DNA of 64,000 bases from Tieghemiomyces parasiticus (GCA_027575765.1 JANBPT010000029.1:43098-107097); one strand, 5' to 3'; positions 1 through 11,704 are shown, counted from the stretch's first letter. A program made the numbers and translations. The notes: a model not told the origin generated them from the letters alone.

Positions 1-2466
1 CTCGGTGGGAACACGACGGGGACCGCGTACGACGGTCTGCGACGGTGGCGTTTGGAGCTCCGGACGTGTCTACTGATTCTAGCTCTGGTTTGGCTGGGAT
101 CGAATCACGTCGTGTATATCCTGTCCCTACCGCGCGCGGCCAGTGTCGCCAAGTTGTCCTCACTCGCCGGCGCTACGGAGCTGACCACGCCCACCCTTCC
201 ACCTCGTCCCCGCGGGACCTGTAAGATTGTCCGTGACGACCTCGCCCATTACAACGGCCTGGCGTGGTCTACTGTACTTTATCTGCTGGGCTGGATTACC
301 AGTCTGCCGTGGTACACCTTACTCGACGGTACGCCGCGGTTTGGTCGGTACGTCCTCACGTTCGGTGCTTTTACGTTGTACCTGCTGGGTAGCACCATCG
401 AAGCCTCCGTTGGGGGCCAAGGGGTCGCCCGGTTGGTCGGGGATCGTGTCCTCCCCCGTGACGCTCCGCGCTTCATTGCCCGCTGGTTGGAAGGGTGCGG
501 AGGCGCCGGTATCGCCGTGGTGGCTTTTGCTGCCATCCAGGACCGCTGGGTCCTCCGACGCAGTCAGAAAGGCAGCCGGTCGAAATCGACCACCGATGGG
601 GGTAGTCGGCATGGCCACGGTCAAGGACCCGTGGGACCCACTTCATTCCACCGGGTGGACACGGCCCTGGACGGCGTTCTGCCCCGGCGGACCGCAGAGT
701 TTTACGACCGCCACAGCGACCCGCTGGCTCCCGTGCGGCCCGTGCGTAAACCCCGTACCATCGAGTGGGGGTTCTACCGCGCCGGTTGGGCGCAGAGTAT
801 TGCGTGGGCCGGGTTTGTCATGGCCCTGACCGTGGGCCCCCTACTGGGCGAAATCATCACCTATCGTTTGGGCGTAACATGGGTTCCCCTCTTTAACATC
901 ATCATCGTTGGCGGGGTACTGTTTATCCCGCTGGTCCTCCTGACGGGCCTGGCCCCGGAACCCACGGAACGGTGTGAAGCCGGAACCGGGTGGCACACTG
1001 GCCACCATATGACACGACCCTACCGACTGCCGGCCGCGCAGGATTCATCCACGGGCGTCCCTAAATTTGACCGCCAAGGGTGGCTTCCTGCCGTGACTGG
1101 GGCCCTCCTGTTGACGGTGGGCATGACTGGTAGCCTTCTGGCTCTGGTGTTCGGCTCCATTGCTGACGAAGAGAGCCCTGCCAACCAACCAGGGCCCATC
1201 TTTAACCGGTACACCTACATCATGGGGGCTGTGGTGAGCGGTGGTTTGGCATTGGTCGCCTTCATCACTCTGGCCATCCTCGAAATATGGCACTGTCGTC
1301 GCGCGCCTCAGCCGCCCATCTACCCTCCCGGTTTCGGCCCGCATTCCACCGCGGCCGCCGGTACAAACAGTCGCCCTCCCCGCCTACAGGGGCCCACCGC
1401 CACGGGTACGTCCGACTGGGAGGTGGACGCCGACCGTCCGGCCTGCGCCATTCTCCCGCGTGGTCTGGTCACCACCCGCAACGGAAGCCTGGCCTCCGTC
1501 AGCCTGTTCCTTTCGGGTCTGGTCATCTACGCGACGGTGGCCCATATCCACCGATTCCTCAAATTCTCCCATCCAAGCTCCTGGGTGGCCACCGTTGTGC
1601 AGCTCATCCCGATGCTGATAGCCGTCGTGTGGGGGGCCCTGGCCTCCGGTTTTTGCGTCACCCGTAAACGTGCCAGTGCATTGCCTCTACTCTTCGGTTC
1701 CGCCTGTACCATTCTGGGCTTGGGCCTACTCACCTTACTAGAACGTGCCTATGACCCTTGGCTCCTCACGGGGTTTGCCGTACTCGTCGGGCTCGGGATC
1801 GGCATGACTGTCCCCGTCCTGTTCACCGTTCTGCAGTACGCCGTATCTAATACCGGATTCGTAACTCGTCCTGCTGTGGCATCTAAAGTCCTCCCCTTTG
1901 CGCTCATGTTATTGTCCGCCGGAGGACTAGTCGGCCTCGTAGTTCAGACGTGGCTGACCAATATGATCTGGCGCCGGGAGATGGCGGTGAAGGCAGCGGC
2001 AGAGAGTGTACCGGATAAGGCGACCATGGCGGATTTGGCGACGAACGGGAGCCGACAGGCCCATATTCTAGACGGCCCACCAACGGACGATGCGGACCTT
2101 TCCTCGGAAAGGCAAGTGGTCACCTATCACGTATCGACCCCTGTCCCGCAGTCTAATGAAGGAAGCCCGATGACCACCCCACACCCGCGCTGGTACAGTT
2201 GGGACGCCTCCTACTCTCAGTCTTATCCAATAGTTAGCGTGCCGAGAGCTGCCCTCACGACCGATCACGTTCCCATTCAAAAGGCAACCCCGCGATCCGC
2301 CACGTGTTCTGGCCAATCGCCCATCTCCGGCATGACACATACCGGCTTAGCGCTGAGCCACGCCAGCCGGCCGTTGTTCATCACCCTGGTGATAGTAGCT
2401 GGTATGATGTTCCTATGCGTCAATCTGGTTAAGGGTTCGTATTTCAAGTCGCGGCATATTGGATAG
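1..2466 (+). CDS. MFS-like multi-pass transporter, 5' end outside window
   Basis: The frame is open from the first base of the window to a TAG at 2464-2466 (about 821 codons), with no ATG start visible, so the gene begins upstream or in an earlier exon. The product has roughly 12-14 hydrophobic segments. Near residues 85-190 it follows the start of a major facilitator of the DHA2 drug/proton antiporter type: a membrane span, a loop ending FGRY, two spans, then ARWLEGCGGAG matching the usual R-x-x-Q-G-x-G-x-G signature. GWAQSIAWAGFVMALTVGPL and LLGEIITYRLGV resemble the MFS antiporter motif C region. Two long hydrophilic inserts and a roughly 130-residue polar segment before the last membrane span are atypical. 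Substrate cannot be told. A degenerate or lineage-expanded member of the superfamily is most likely; another polytopic family is possible. Confidence 0.6.
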   Translation, partial: LGGNTTGTAYDGLRRWRLELRTCLLILALVWLGSNHVVYILSLPRAASVAKLSSLAGATELTTPTLPPRPRGTCKIVRDDLAHYNGLAWSTVLYLLGWITSLPWYTLLDGTPRFGRYVLTFGAFTLYLLGSTIEASVGGQGVARLVGDRVLPRDAPRFIARWLEGCGGAGIAVVAFAAIQDRWVLRRSQKGSRSKSTTDGGSRHGHGQGPVGPTSFHRVDTALDGVLPRRTAEFYDRHSDPLAPVRPVRKPRTIEWGFYRAGWAQSIAWAGFVMALTVGPLLGEIITYRLGVTWVPLFNIIIVGGVLFIPLVLLTGLAPEPTERCEAGTGWHTGHHMTRPYRLPAAQDSSTGVPKFDRQGWLPAVTGALLLTVGMTGSLLALVFGSIADEESPANQPGPIFNRYTYIMGAVVSGGLALVAFITLAILEIWHCRRAPQPPIYPPGFGPHSTAAAGTNSRPPRLQGPTATGTSDWEVDADRPACAILPRGLVTTRNGSLASVSLFLSGLVIYATVAHIHRFLKFSHPSSWVATVVQLIPMLIAVVWGALASGFCVTRKRASALPLLFGSACTILGLGLLTLLERAYDPWLLTGFAVLVGLGIGMTVPVLFTVLQYAVSNTGFVTRPAVASKVLPFALMLLSAGGLVGLVVQTWLTNMIWRREMAVKAAAESVPDKATMADLATNGSRQAHILDGPPTDDADLSSERQVVTYHVSTPVPQSNEGSPMTTPHPRWYSWDASYSQSYPIVSVPRAALTTDHVPIQKATPRSATCSGQSPISGMTHTGLALSHASRPLFITLVIVAGMMFLCVNLVKGSYFKSRHIG

Positions 2467-5400
2467 ATACCCTAGTTACCAGGTTTCATCATACGTTGAT
2501 TATTCCTTTTTGGCTGCGCGGGCCACATGTGGCCGTTGCAGTTCATACCCAAGAATGGCTCATGCAGACAATACTTTTAAGAAGCTCACTGTTCAGTTGG
2601 ACAGTCGAATCAATGAGTAAAGTGCCTGGATTAAGCATCGCTCTAATACGGTGATCCAAAAGGAAAGGTCAGACGAACTGCGGGATCCCCCTCGAGTCGG
2701 AGTCTGGGACGTGATGTCGCCATGAATGATGTGGTATCGGATTGCTCCGAGGTTTAATTAGCAAGCACAATTGTTGGGCCACGTGGATATCCGACGACGG
2801 CAAGCCGACCGAGGACACCCGGGCATGAAACCACCCGCGGTGGTATTCCCTTTAGACCTAGTCTACCCTGGGTGACTTGCGCCCCGTGGTTGCTACGTAA
2901 TGGCAGGTCTACATCCGTTACCACCACGAGCCGTCCTTGTATCTTGAAAACAGCACGGTCACTCGGGCTGTTAGGCGCTGCGTAGTAATGCTACTACGGC
3001 TGGGAATGCGAGGACTTGGATCCAGTTACGTAGTACCTGTAGACCACATGGCATCTCTCGACCAGCCAGCCTGGTCACCTCAGCACCTATGGACAATGCC
3101 GCAGCAGGGTCATGAGGGCTCGACCGGTACCATTCCCACATACCATTGTTAATTGGGACCGGGGTTCATAATACTCCATCCAAGTGGTTAGAGAGGGAGA
3201 ACAGGGCGGGGCATCATAGTCCATAGTCTATACCACTACATTATACGTACCTCTTCTTCATTGAGTCAGAGCGCAGCACTCGCAGAATCGGCCGCATGGG
3301 GTCGGGGAAGGCACTAAAGGTGTATCTAATGGCGAAGGGTATAGTATAGCGCCGGCATCCTCACACGTACCTGGTGCTGAGTAAATACCCGCCGTAAGCA
3401 TGCACACAAACTGGGTAGAACGCAAGTGGGGGCGGTGCAAACAATCCCGTTCGGATCCCAGTACATGCGATAGACCCCAAAGCTTGCAACCATCGGGCTT
3501 TGACGATATCGTGACCGAACCCCTCTAGCAAATTCTTTGATGGACAATACTCGGATATAGCCCCGCGGCGTAGCTGGGATACCTGTTTTAGCGATCTAGG
3601 CCGTATTGGAACCTGAAAACCGTGGAACAAGTCATATTTTCCACCGCATAAATATTCGTTAAGTTGGACGGCTAGCTATATTATCTCCCTCGGTCATCCG
3701 GTTAACTTCGGAACGCCGGCTATAAATCCGGCGAAGGTTCGCCGTGGGTAAACTATCTGGGGATGGTGCCAATCGGCAGGCGCCACCATGGTGTAAAACG
3801 GTCGAAACTTTGTCCTCCCCGCTCCTTCCCATATACGCGTAACGTGCTATTGAGAAACAGTCACGATGCTCTAGAGGAGGGAATGGAAGTAAGGCGACCG
3901 CGACAATTGTTTCCGAGTAAAACCACCGCGAACAAGGCACCACCGGTCGATCCTTCTTATCAGCGCCATCGCCATTCCGCCGCAGCCGCACCGGAAGGTG
4001 ACCCGCCGTCCAGAGCTGCATTCTAGCATGTGGAAAAAAAAGAACCCCCCCTGACGTGCGTCCTGTAGCTGGCCGCGGGGAAGCTCGGGTATGCTCGAAA
4101 GCATGTGTTCATTTCCGCACTTTTATTGGGCTATTGTGTCAAAACACTTAGGAAGTCTCTCCCCCCGACCGCTCCACTGGGATTTAAGGTGGCGCACCTA
4201 CCCGCCACGGTGGCAATGTTGTGGTAATCTATGGTTGGGTTTACATTTTTTTTACCTGCCACTCCCGGAAGAGTAACCTTCCGGATCATACAAGACTGCG
4301 TGCCGACTGACCTCTGCCCCTTCCGCCTTGCGCATATCCTTTCAGCCTTACGGTATAGCGCTTATTCGAAGCCATTGGGATCGATTCGAACGGGTCTGCC
4401 ATCCGCCGAACCTACTACCACGGAAGGTTGTTTGGTACATCCAGCGCCTTGATTAGGCAGCTCCAAGGTATTTTTGGTAAACTTAATAAGTAACGTAAGG
4501 CGGAAGAAGATTGTACTGAGCGCGTAAGATCGGGCCGCAGAGAATGGCGTACTCCACAGCGTGGCGAAGCGAAACAGCACCCCCAGGCCTTGACATGGCT
4601 GGGTAGGTCGTTGGATACAGCATACCAGCTCGGACTGTCGTCCCATCCCCCCGTACCGTTTCAGCCATCTGGCTGACCCTCCGGAGGAAGAGAGCGTGGG
4701 TGATCGGCCTTCCGCGTGCATCCCTGCAGATGGCCGTGCCACTGCCCTGAAAATTCGGAAACCTTCGTCCCCCGTGAAGGTTGCTACGCCCGTCCATCAC
4801 AGCAGTAGATATGCGGGGATGGTCAAAGGTTAATCACATAATAAACCGATTTTGTTGGCCCCGGTGGGTCTAGGTTAATGTTTAGTAGCTAGTCCTTGAC
4901 GTACCAGCCACGAGGGAGAGTCCACGGCGAGTCATGGGCCAGGTAGCTCCCCAATTATTAGTGGTGGAAGGAGGTATTGTGTCGTTGCACGCTGGTGGAC
5001 TGGAGCGTAGAGGTAAGATAAAAAAAAATCATTAAATTAATGATCCTGGGCTTAACCTTGGAGGGTAATAAAGGGGGAGGAAAGCGCACCGAGTGAACGG
5101 AGACACTTTCCCGTTCTCTACCTTGACTCTCCGTTAGGCAGGTCAACATGCGTAGGCGTAGGGAGGGGGGTTTGTTCCTCTTTCTAAGGGCAGCGATAGA
5201 TGCGGTGTTGCCTGGCTCCCCGGCGAAAAAGCACAGATGGGCAATTAGATAAGCCTCTACTGGCTACCAGGGGGGCCGGCCATTTCCTGGGATGTGGGCC
5301 GGAGGGGGCCATTGGGGAGATGGGTTCCACAGACTGCCGCAGCTTGTAGGATGCGGAGGACTGAGCAGGAATGGCTACCCCGTTCTAACCACTCGACCTG

Positions 5401-6640
5401 AAGGTGTTCTATTACTATATATCTATGATAACACTGGAACACTGGCGGTTCTTGTCGGCCTGGATAGCGTCACAGTCCCGTGGGGTCCAGCCCATGGGAC
5501 TAAAATTGAACAGAAAAGGAAATATACGGGAGATGTGCCGCTAGGGGGGGAAGGATCGTCGACCCCACTGCGACTATTCTCGCTCTCCCTGCACACACCC
5601 CACACTACCGAGTTTATCATCACTGCTCTAAGTTGGAGTCCATTAGGCCTAGCGGGTCCACGAAACCGGCTCTGTGGATTGGGGCGGAAAAGAGGGGTGG
5701 GAGGCCAGTGCGAAAGTGAGGTACTGTGATCTAGGGGGGCATGCCGGGTTAAAGTGGCCGGTGGATAGTCAGCAGTAGGGCGGAGGAGTATCACTAGACG
5801 GGGGGAGAGAGGGGCTGCCCAGACGACGGCGTAGATCAGGGTCGCTGCCGTTCTTGTACTGCGAGGTCTAGAACAAAGAAAAAGGAAAGACCAGGTGTAC
5901 GATGAAACGTAGCAGCAGAGCCGAGAGGTTCATGGGCATAGCACCGGGCGAAGTGAACACGCCTTTCACCACGGAGGGAGCGCCCCTAATCCTATCGGCA
6001 GAACGTGAAGTAACCTTCACCACTCTTGTATTTCACTCATTCCACCCAACCGCTCGAAGCTTGAATTTGTCTACTTTGCCGTCAGGCGGCAACGAGTGGT
6101 AGGGCTAAATGTTGGGCGGCGGTCACCTGCTCGGGGGGGGGTGTCCCGTCATGGTAGCACAGAGTCTGGGCACGCGTACGTATCGATCCCCCGAGCTGGG
6201 CTAGATGAGGTGAACGTGCGGTGGCGCACTGAGATGAAGGGAAGGGATATCCCCCTTACCGGACTCGCATTATCATTCCTGTATACCCCACACCGTGGGC
6301 GCTGTACGCCCTTGCGCAGGGATACGGTGGGAGGCGATAGTCACTTTTGATGATAGGCCGTGCATACTTTATTGCGGTTTAGGTTAACTGCTATTCCGGC
6401 CTTCGGACCTTCTTTATTCTTGCATACACGCGTCCTCAATTGACGTGCTGCTTACTGGGGCGTTGCCCTGGTCATTAGGATCGCCTTCCACTTGTCGCAG
6501 AATCTCAATGTCTCCGCTCTGACCCACACCTTGGCCTGGGTTTCCCTCCCACCCCTTTAGATCTTTCGTCGACTGTGTGCTCTAGCTTTCCGGACTCGAA
6601 TCGAGGCGGAGACGCTGGGCAATCCCAAGGTCTTTCTATT
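2467..6640. other. gene-poor intergenic stretch
   Basis: About 4.2 kb with only short overlapping open frames on both strands. None has a recognisable motif, a signal peptide or a supported splice structure. The longest, at 5292-5729 (+) and 5423-5794 (-), overlap each other antisense and look like chance. Composition is mixed, with a few G-rich and A-rich runs. I see no tRNA or rRNA pattern. Confidence 0.5.
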
Positions 6641-6825
6641 ACTTCAGCCGCCAAGCCCGCCTCCTCCCTTTTCCGCTCAAGGCTTGTATTGGTTGGCCGC
6701 CGCAGTAGTGCCCCTCCCCCTCTCCCGCGCTACTTTTAAACACGGTTCCTTTCGGAACTCATTCCATTTTCGTCACGAGACCTTATCAAACAGCTTCCGC
6801 GAAAACTTCCCTGACGCACTTCCCA

Positions 6826-6833
6826 TATAAATA
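6826..6833 (+). promoter_or_regulatory. TATA box (TATAAATA) ahead of the cysteine-rich gene
   Basis: A consensus TATAAATA lies at the start of a long pyrimidine-rich stretch on the plus strand. The next convincing start codon is at 8515, about 1.65 kb away, so either the leader is very long or spliced, or this promoter serves an unrecognised transcript. Confidence 0.45.
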
Positions 6834-8514
6834 GCCGCTCTACTTTCGCCCTATCTCTCGCCCTAACTCTCTCTGCCCCCCCCACCGGCCCCTATAGCTC
6901 TCCCTTGTATCGCAGTGTTATCACACATCCCGCACCAGTTGGCTCGCTCTCAAATATCTCCAATTCAATCTACCGCTTGCACCTTACTGCACACCGTGCC
7001 TCTGGCTTGTCACCCCCCCCCCCTCCTGCCCACGTAGCCTATTCCTCCTCTATAGCGCCAGGCCGATGAGCATTATATAGTCCTCCGCCCTCTTCTCTTG
7101 TCCACCCCTTCCCAACCGGGGCTGCGCAATCTCTCTTAGCTCGCCAAACCCCTGACCGACACTCTCGGTTCGGCACTCCAGTTGCCCCTCCCCCACTCCG
7201 TGACCAGCTACATCGCCGCATCCGGTGTTCTCTACTAGTTTCCCTCACCTGGTTTGGCGCTCAAGCCGTTGTGTCCCCTTAGCCGCTGTATTTAACACGA
7301 CTGCACCACCACATTGCCGCAGTCACTCGGCGCATTACCACGTAAGTTATCTGACCAATTCACACCTCTCCGCCAGTTCTCTCCCTCTCGGTCGGTTACG
7401 CTCTGCGGCACGTGCAGTGCCCAGGTCAGCCCCCTCCTCCCTTTTAGCGTAGTTGATATTCGGCTTCGTTGAGGCGATATCGCTCTTCACCTTGTTTCCT
7501 CTTTCCTATTCTTGGTTCTGCGCGTCACCAGACTCCCCGCCACACGTCTGTTTTCAACCCGGTGATTGGTAGCCTACCGCCCTTGTCTGAGCCGCTTACG
7601 TCTTTGCCTCCCGCTCATCGCTGTTGGTCGCTACAGACAATCCTGCGGTTACAGGTGGCGGCGTGTGGCCCGGTGAAGTGGCAAGCAGCCATTGGTGTCG
7701 CCCGCGGGATCCCCCCCGTAGCCGGGTCAATTGTCTTTGTTTCGTCGGGTTACACAGACGTGCGCCTGCCTCCTACGCAGGGCGTAGGAGGCCCCGCCCA
7801 TACATATCCCTGCCGGTCGCTATTGTCATGACAATTTAGTCTCCGGTGGTTTACTGGCCGTATAACTTTTCACCATGCCCTATCTGTTGCCGTTGTTCCT
7901 GCGCTCTCTAATTACCCTCTCCTTCACCGCCCCGGCCAGGTGTACAGCAAATTTCAAGCGACGTCATCTCTGCTACCAACCTGGCGCCTATTAGAACGGT
8001 GTGACTAACATTTCTCTACACACGCTGTATTCACTGCACACTGTCACTTCCCACCTTCACAGAACCGGTCAGCGCTTCCCTGTTGCGCCGATCCTTCAAG
8101 GGCCAGTACGGTCACATTCGCCCCTGCGACCCCGCCCCTAATAAGCCGGGCCCCGCCTGACCTAAGCTTGTCCGTCATTCTCGTCCCTTAGTGTCTATTC
8201 CAAGCGCCCCTTTCCTATACCTAAACCTTATTTTTCTCTAGGGAAGGACTTAACAGCCAAAGGTGCCACGGCCTCTCACTTGCGGCTTCCCTTCCCTTCA
8301 GTCAAAATCTGTCGACCGGCATCGTCGGCTCGGAATTCTGCCTCTTCCTTGGTAGATTTCAACCCTTTTTCTCACAGGCGCCGCGTATTCAAGCGAGGAG
8401 ATTCTGGCCTAACCTTACCTCCCCCCGCTTCGGTCATATCCCTCGTTTAGCTTTTCCTCGAGGCGCCCCTCGCCGACCTCAATCGCATTATCGACCTCCA
8501 CGCGGCCCTTCACC

Positions 8515-8790
8515 ATGGCTTGTACTACTTGTTTCATGAGGCAATGCAACTACGCCTGCCAGTGCCACTGCAGCTGCCACCAGTACTGCAACTGCACGCT
8601 GTGTTCGCAACGCACCCACAACAACTTTGCACGGGACTCGAGCGACGACGGTTACGGTGGTGGTTACCGGCCCAGTATTCCTCGACCTTACAGCCGGGTT
8701 CACGCGTCCGATTACCCTTACCGGCGGCAAAAAAGCGGCGGCAGTCTAAAGCGATTCTGGAACAATCTCCTCGCTAAACTAACCTGCTAA
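8515..8790 (+). CDS. small cysteine-rich protein (91 aa), unknown
   Basis: The ATG at 8515 sits in a strong context (CACCATGG). The first 30 residues contain ten cysteines, at positions 3, 6, 11, 15, 17, 19, 21, 25, 27 and 30, including a C-x-C-x-C-x-C run. The middle is polar and Gly/Tyr/Arg-rich, the tail is basic (RRQKSGGSLKRFWNNLLAKL), and the last residue is Cys. There is no signal peptide. The spacing resembles a metallothionein-like metal-binding head or a multiply palmitoylated cysteine string; neither is proven. An AATAAA at 9186-9191 gives a plausible 3' end about 400 bp downstream. The reading frame could be chance, but the clustered cysteines and start context argue for a real gene. 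I recognise no family. Confidence 0.55.
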   Translation: MACTTCFMRQCNYACQCHCSCHQYCNCTLCSQRTHNNFARDSSDDGYGGGYRPSIPRPYSRVHASDYPYRRQKSGGSLKRFWNNLLAKLTC

Positions 8791-9191
8791 GGCGCGATCC
8801 ATGATGCAGGCCCCAACCACTCTATTTATGTACACTATTCCTCCATTTATCGTCGTTATCAGCAGGAGAGACCTCCCCCCTTTTAGGGAGTACCGCCCCA
8901 TCTCAGCCATACTTCCGAACCTCTCGTTTGCACTATTTGACTATGTTTCTTTCGGCTCTCCACCTCTACTTGCCACAGTTGGTGTACATTACGGAGCGTT
9001 CGTTTCTAGAGCAACTTACTGCCGACCACCACCTACTTCTATTCTCTACGCAATGTGTATTCTACCACTTCGATATCTCTCATGATCAATACCTAATGAT
9101 TTAAACTAAACTTAAATGCCACTTTAATTGCTTAACCAATGATTAAAAATAGCATATACAGGGGCCATCAGAACGAATCCGTCTCAATAAA

Positions 9192-10676
9192 CATTTCGCA
9201 AATACTTTCCATTTTTAACCTTTTGTGCCGGGGAGGCCAAACGATGCATTTAAATATGCTTTTTTCTACGGACTTAACCCTCCATTCATAATGAAATTTT
9301 GGTGCATCTTATCACGCAGGGTCTAAAGAGAGCGCTGAACACCAAGATTGCCACCACGATTGAAAAGCCCATCACGTCACATCATAAAGCGACCCACAGC
9401 CATTAAACTGCGAATGTGGAAGCCGCCGCATGGGTGTTTATTACAGAATAACCGTCCCTGTGGCGCTAAGATAAACACTATTTGTATGAACGGCGGCTGA
9501 CTCATGGTCATTTGCCACTACCACCATGACGTACATCTTCCCCGTGGTACAAAGTATTTTGAGCCGGACAAGGGTTTTGAATGTTGTGACGCGGAAGTTG
9601 TGGCGCATGCACCGCCTCTCTCTCTCTTCCTCTCCCTTCATTGAAGGTCTCTATATATAGGCGATCGCAGAGCCCCACGGTAAGCGTGGCTTGAAGTCAG
9701 ATGTTGGCGTTGTAAATGCAACTTAAGTATCAAAGGGGAGGAATCGAAGGGTATAAGTCGTCTTGGGATCGGATCAGTACTCATTTTATAGCGTGCTTTT
9801 GTGCCTCACTGTCATGTTGATTTTTACAGCCTTTTATTAGCCCACGTTACTCTACACTACGGTAGATACCAGGACATGACGGGCCTTATATGTCTGTATT
9901 AAAATGCTACTTCCTCACTAATCCCAACTCTAATTCACCAATTCGACCACAGTATATCTGTGAGATGTAGTGCTTTATTATCCACCTAGTATGTAGTTTT
10001 CAAGTTTCCAGACCAGTTCAATGATAGTAAACAGGCCATAATCGAGTAGCACAATTTTCTGCTAAAAGCTGATAGAGCTTTTATACCGACCTAACTTACA
10101 TTTTATATTATTTAAGGATGGGAGCTGGTGATATAGGGCAGCAGGTTATCAGAGACGTACAGAACCCTCCTTCAGCTGATAAACTCGCAGAAGGCTGAAC
10201 TTGAATAGGAGTATGTGCCTTTAATTGAACGTCAGAAAGGTACTTCGTAATTCGTACATGATATAAACTGCTCCACACTTGATGTGCTATATCGAGCCAT
10301 GTTCTATTTGTAATGGAATATAGTAGTATCTTGGCAGCCCCTTAACTCGACATGGGACTTTGCTCTTTAATAAATGTAGTGAGTGTCACCACAGTACGAG
10401 TATGCAATAAAGAAAGAAAGGGCCATGTTTAATCAGTGAGGTATGTTATAAGTTGTACGATAGAAATGTGTACATGATGGCAGGTTAGCTAGTTGTAAAG
10501 GGAGCGAGAGGTATAATCGATGGTCTATAGAATGAGGCTACCTGTGTACATCCGGCGGGCACAAGTGAGTTATAAGATCGGTTAGGGGCTAGATACCGAT
10601 GCTGTGGGGAGGGGAAAGACACTTAAGTTCGACAACTGTAATGATGCCCTATGTTTCATTTCTCCAAGGTGGTGTT
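9192..10676. other. AT-rich intergenic region
   Basis: About 1.5 kb, AT-richer than its surroundings, with only a few short open frames. A TATATATAG near 9650-9660 has no convincing gene beside it. Nothing else is recognisable. Confidence 0.5.
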
Positions 10677-11504
10677 TTAGGAGTCAGGCAGAATGACATC
10701 TTGCAGTCTGTATACGAAATGGCCTGTAGAATCGAAGGAAGTGGGCCAGCTGCCACTGCTACTGTCATCAGCTTTGGTCTCACCGCCGTCGCTATCGCCA
10801 TCATCAGCATCATCCTCTACATCGTCCTCTGCGCCATCCTCTGCACCGTCGTCTACATCGTCCTCTGCGTCGTCGTCTACATCGTCGTCTGCGTCGTCCT
10901 CTGCGTCATCCTCTGCGTCGTCGTCTACATCGTCGTCTGCGTCGTCCTCTGCGCCGTCCTCTGCGTCGTCGTCTACATCGTCCTCTGCGCCATCCTCTGC
11001 ACCGTCGTCTACATCATCCTCTGCGCCATCCTCTGCACCGTCGTCTACATCGTCCTCTGCGTCGTCGTCTGCGTCGTCCTCTGCGTCATCCTCTGCGTCG
11101 TCGTCTGCGTCGTCGTCTGCACCGTCGTCTACATCATCCTCTGCGCCATCCTCTGCACCGTCGTCTACATCGTCCTCTGCGCCATCCTCTGCACCGTCGT
11201 CTACATCGTCCTCTGCGTCGTCCTCTTCAACTTCTTCGTCTTTACCGTCGCCCTCTTTGTCATTTCCCTCATCGTCCTCTTCGCTACCACTTTTACTGCT
11301 TTTTTCGCCTCCACCTTCTTTGAACATGTCACCGTAGTTGGTGCTTAACCAACGCGGAACGAGAAGAGCCGAATGACTACGGCGGTGGTTGCTCACAACC
11401 CGGTCGGATGGGCGGAATAGTACCTGGTCGATTGGACGGGAAACCGCCTGGTCGATTGAAGCGATCGAAGCGAGCAGGAGTATGGCGTTGAAGCGGACGA
11501 ACAT
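10677..11504 (-). CDS. secreted acidic Asp/Glu-Ala repeat protein
   Basis: The frame runs further upstream to 11570, but the Met at 11504 begins a good signal peptide (MFVRFNAILLLASIASIDQA), so I take it as the start, giving 275 residues. After about 65 basic/polar residues comes a very acidic Glu/Asp/Lys stretch. About 150 residues of short repeats built from EDD, VDD, DGA and AED units follow (genomic about 10797-11230). The tail is an ordinary sequence ending VILPDS. Such a chain would be extracellular, highly charged and disordered, perhaps binding calcium or cell-wall cations (inference). The repeat is a tandem array of 12- and 24-base units and likely varies in length between strains. 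A TATATAAA lies about 190 bp upstream. Confidence 0.65.
   Translation of the reverse strand: MFVRFNAILLLASIASIDQAVSRPIDQVLFRPSDRVVSNHRRSHSALLVPRWLSTNYGDMFKEGGGEKSSKSGSEEDDEGNDKEGDGKDEEVEEDDAEDDVDDGAEDGAEDDVDDGAEDGAEDDVDDGADDDADDDAEDDAEDDADDDAEDDVDDGAEDGAEDDVDDGAEDGAEDDVDDDAEDGAEDDADDDVDDDAEDDAEDDADDDVDDDAEDDVDDGAEDGAEDDVEDDADDGDSDGGETKADDSSSGSWPTSFDSTGHFVYRLQDVILPDS
10797..11230. repeat. in-frame minisatellite in the acidic protein gene
   Basis: Tandem degenerate 12- and 24-base units, of the form TCGTCCTCTGCG / TCGTCGTCTACA on the plus strand. All units are multiples of three. On the plus strand two frames stay open through it, giving spurious hydrophobic and Ser-rich translations. Confidence 0.85.
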
Positions 11505-11696
11505 GGTTTTAGGACGGGGCGGAGTGAGGAAAAATGACGTTGGAATAGATGCGGACCAACCAGTAATCACCCAGGATAGTGAAGTTAGGCTATAGAAGTC
11601 GCGGCCGGAGAGTAAGGGAGTTGGCTCGCTAGGTAGGAGGAATGGCGGGCGATGAAATGGTTGATGAAGGTTAAACAGAGGGGTCTATATTCTAGG

Positions 11697-11704
11697 TTTA
11701 TATA
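11697..11704 (-). promoter_or_regulatory. TATA box of the acidic repeat protein
   Basis: TATATAAA reads on the minus strand, about 190 bp before the chosen ATG at 11504. Confidence 0.5.

Noticed and set aside
5292..5794. Overlapping 145-codon (+) and 123-codon (-) ORFs
   Set aside because: They are antisense to each other in low-complexity sequence, with no motif and no promoter.
9441..9641. 66-codon minus-strand ORF beside a TATATATAG
   Set aside because: The TATA-like sequence would be only about 10 bp from the ATG, the sequence is low in information, and there is no family motif.
10693..11337. Plus-strand Ser/Thr/Ala-rich ORF resembling a mucin
   Set aside because: Same repeat in another frame; no signal peptide or distinct ends.
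10599..11348. Long plus-strand ORF encoding repeated Ile/Val/Leu/Cys membrane-like segments
   Set aside because: It reads through the antisense of the acidic repeat; the periodic hydrophobicity is a by-product of a repeat unit divisible by three. The minus-strand frame alone has a signal peptide, a TATA box and non-repeat ends.
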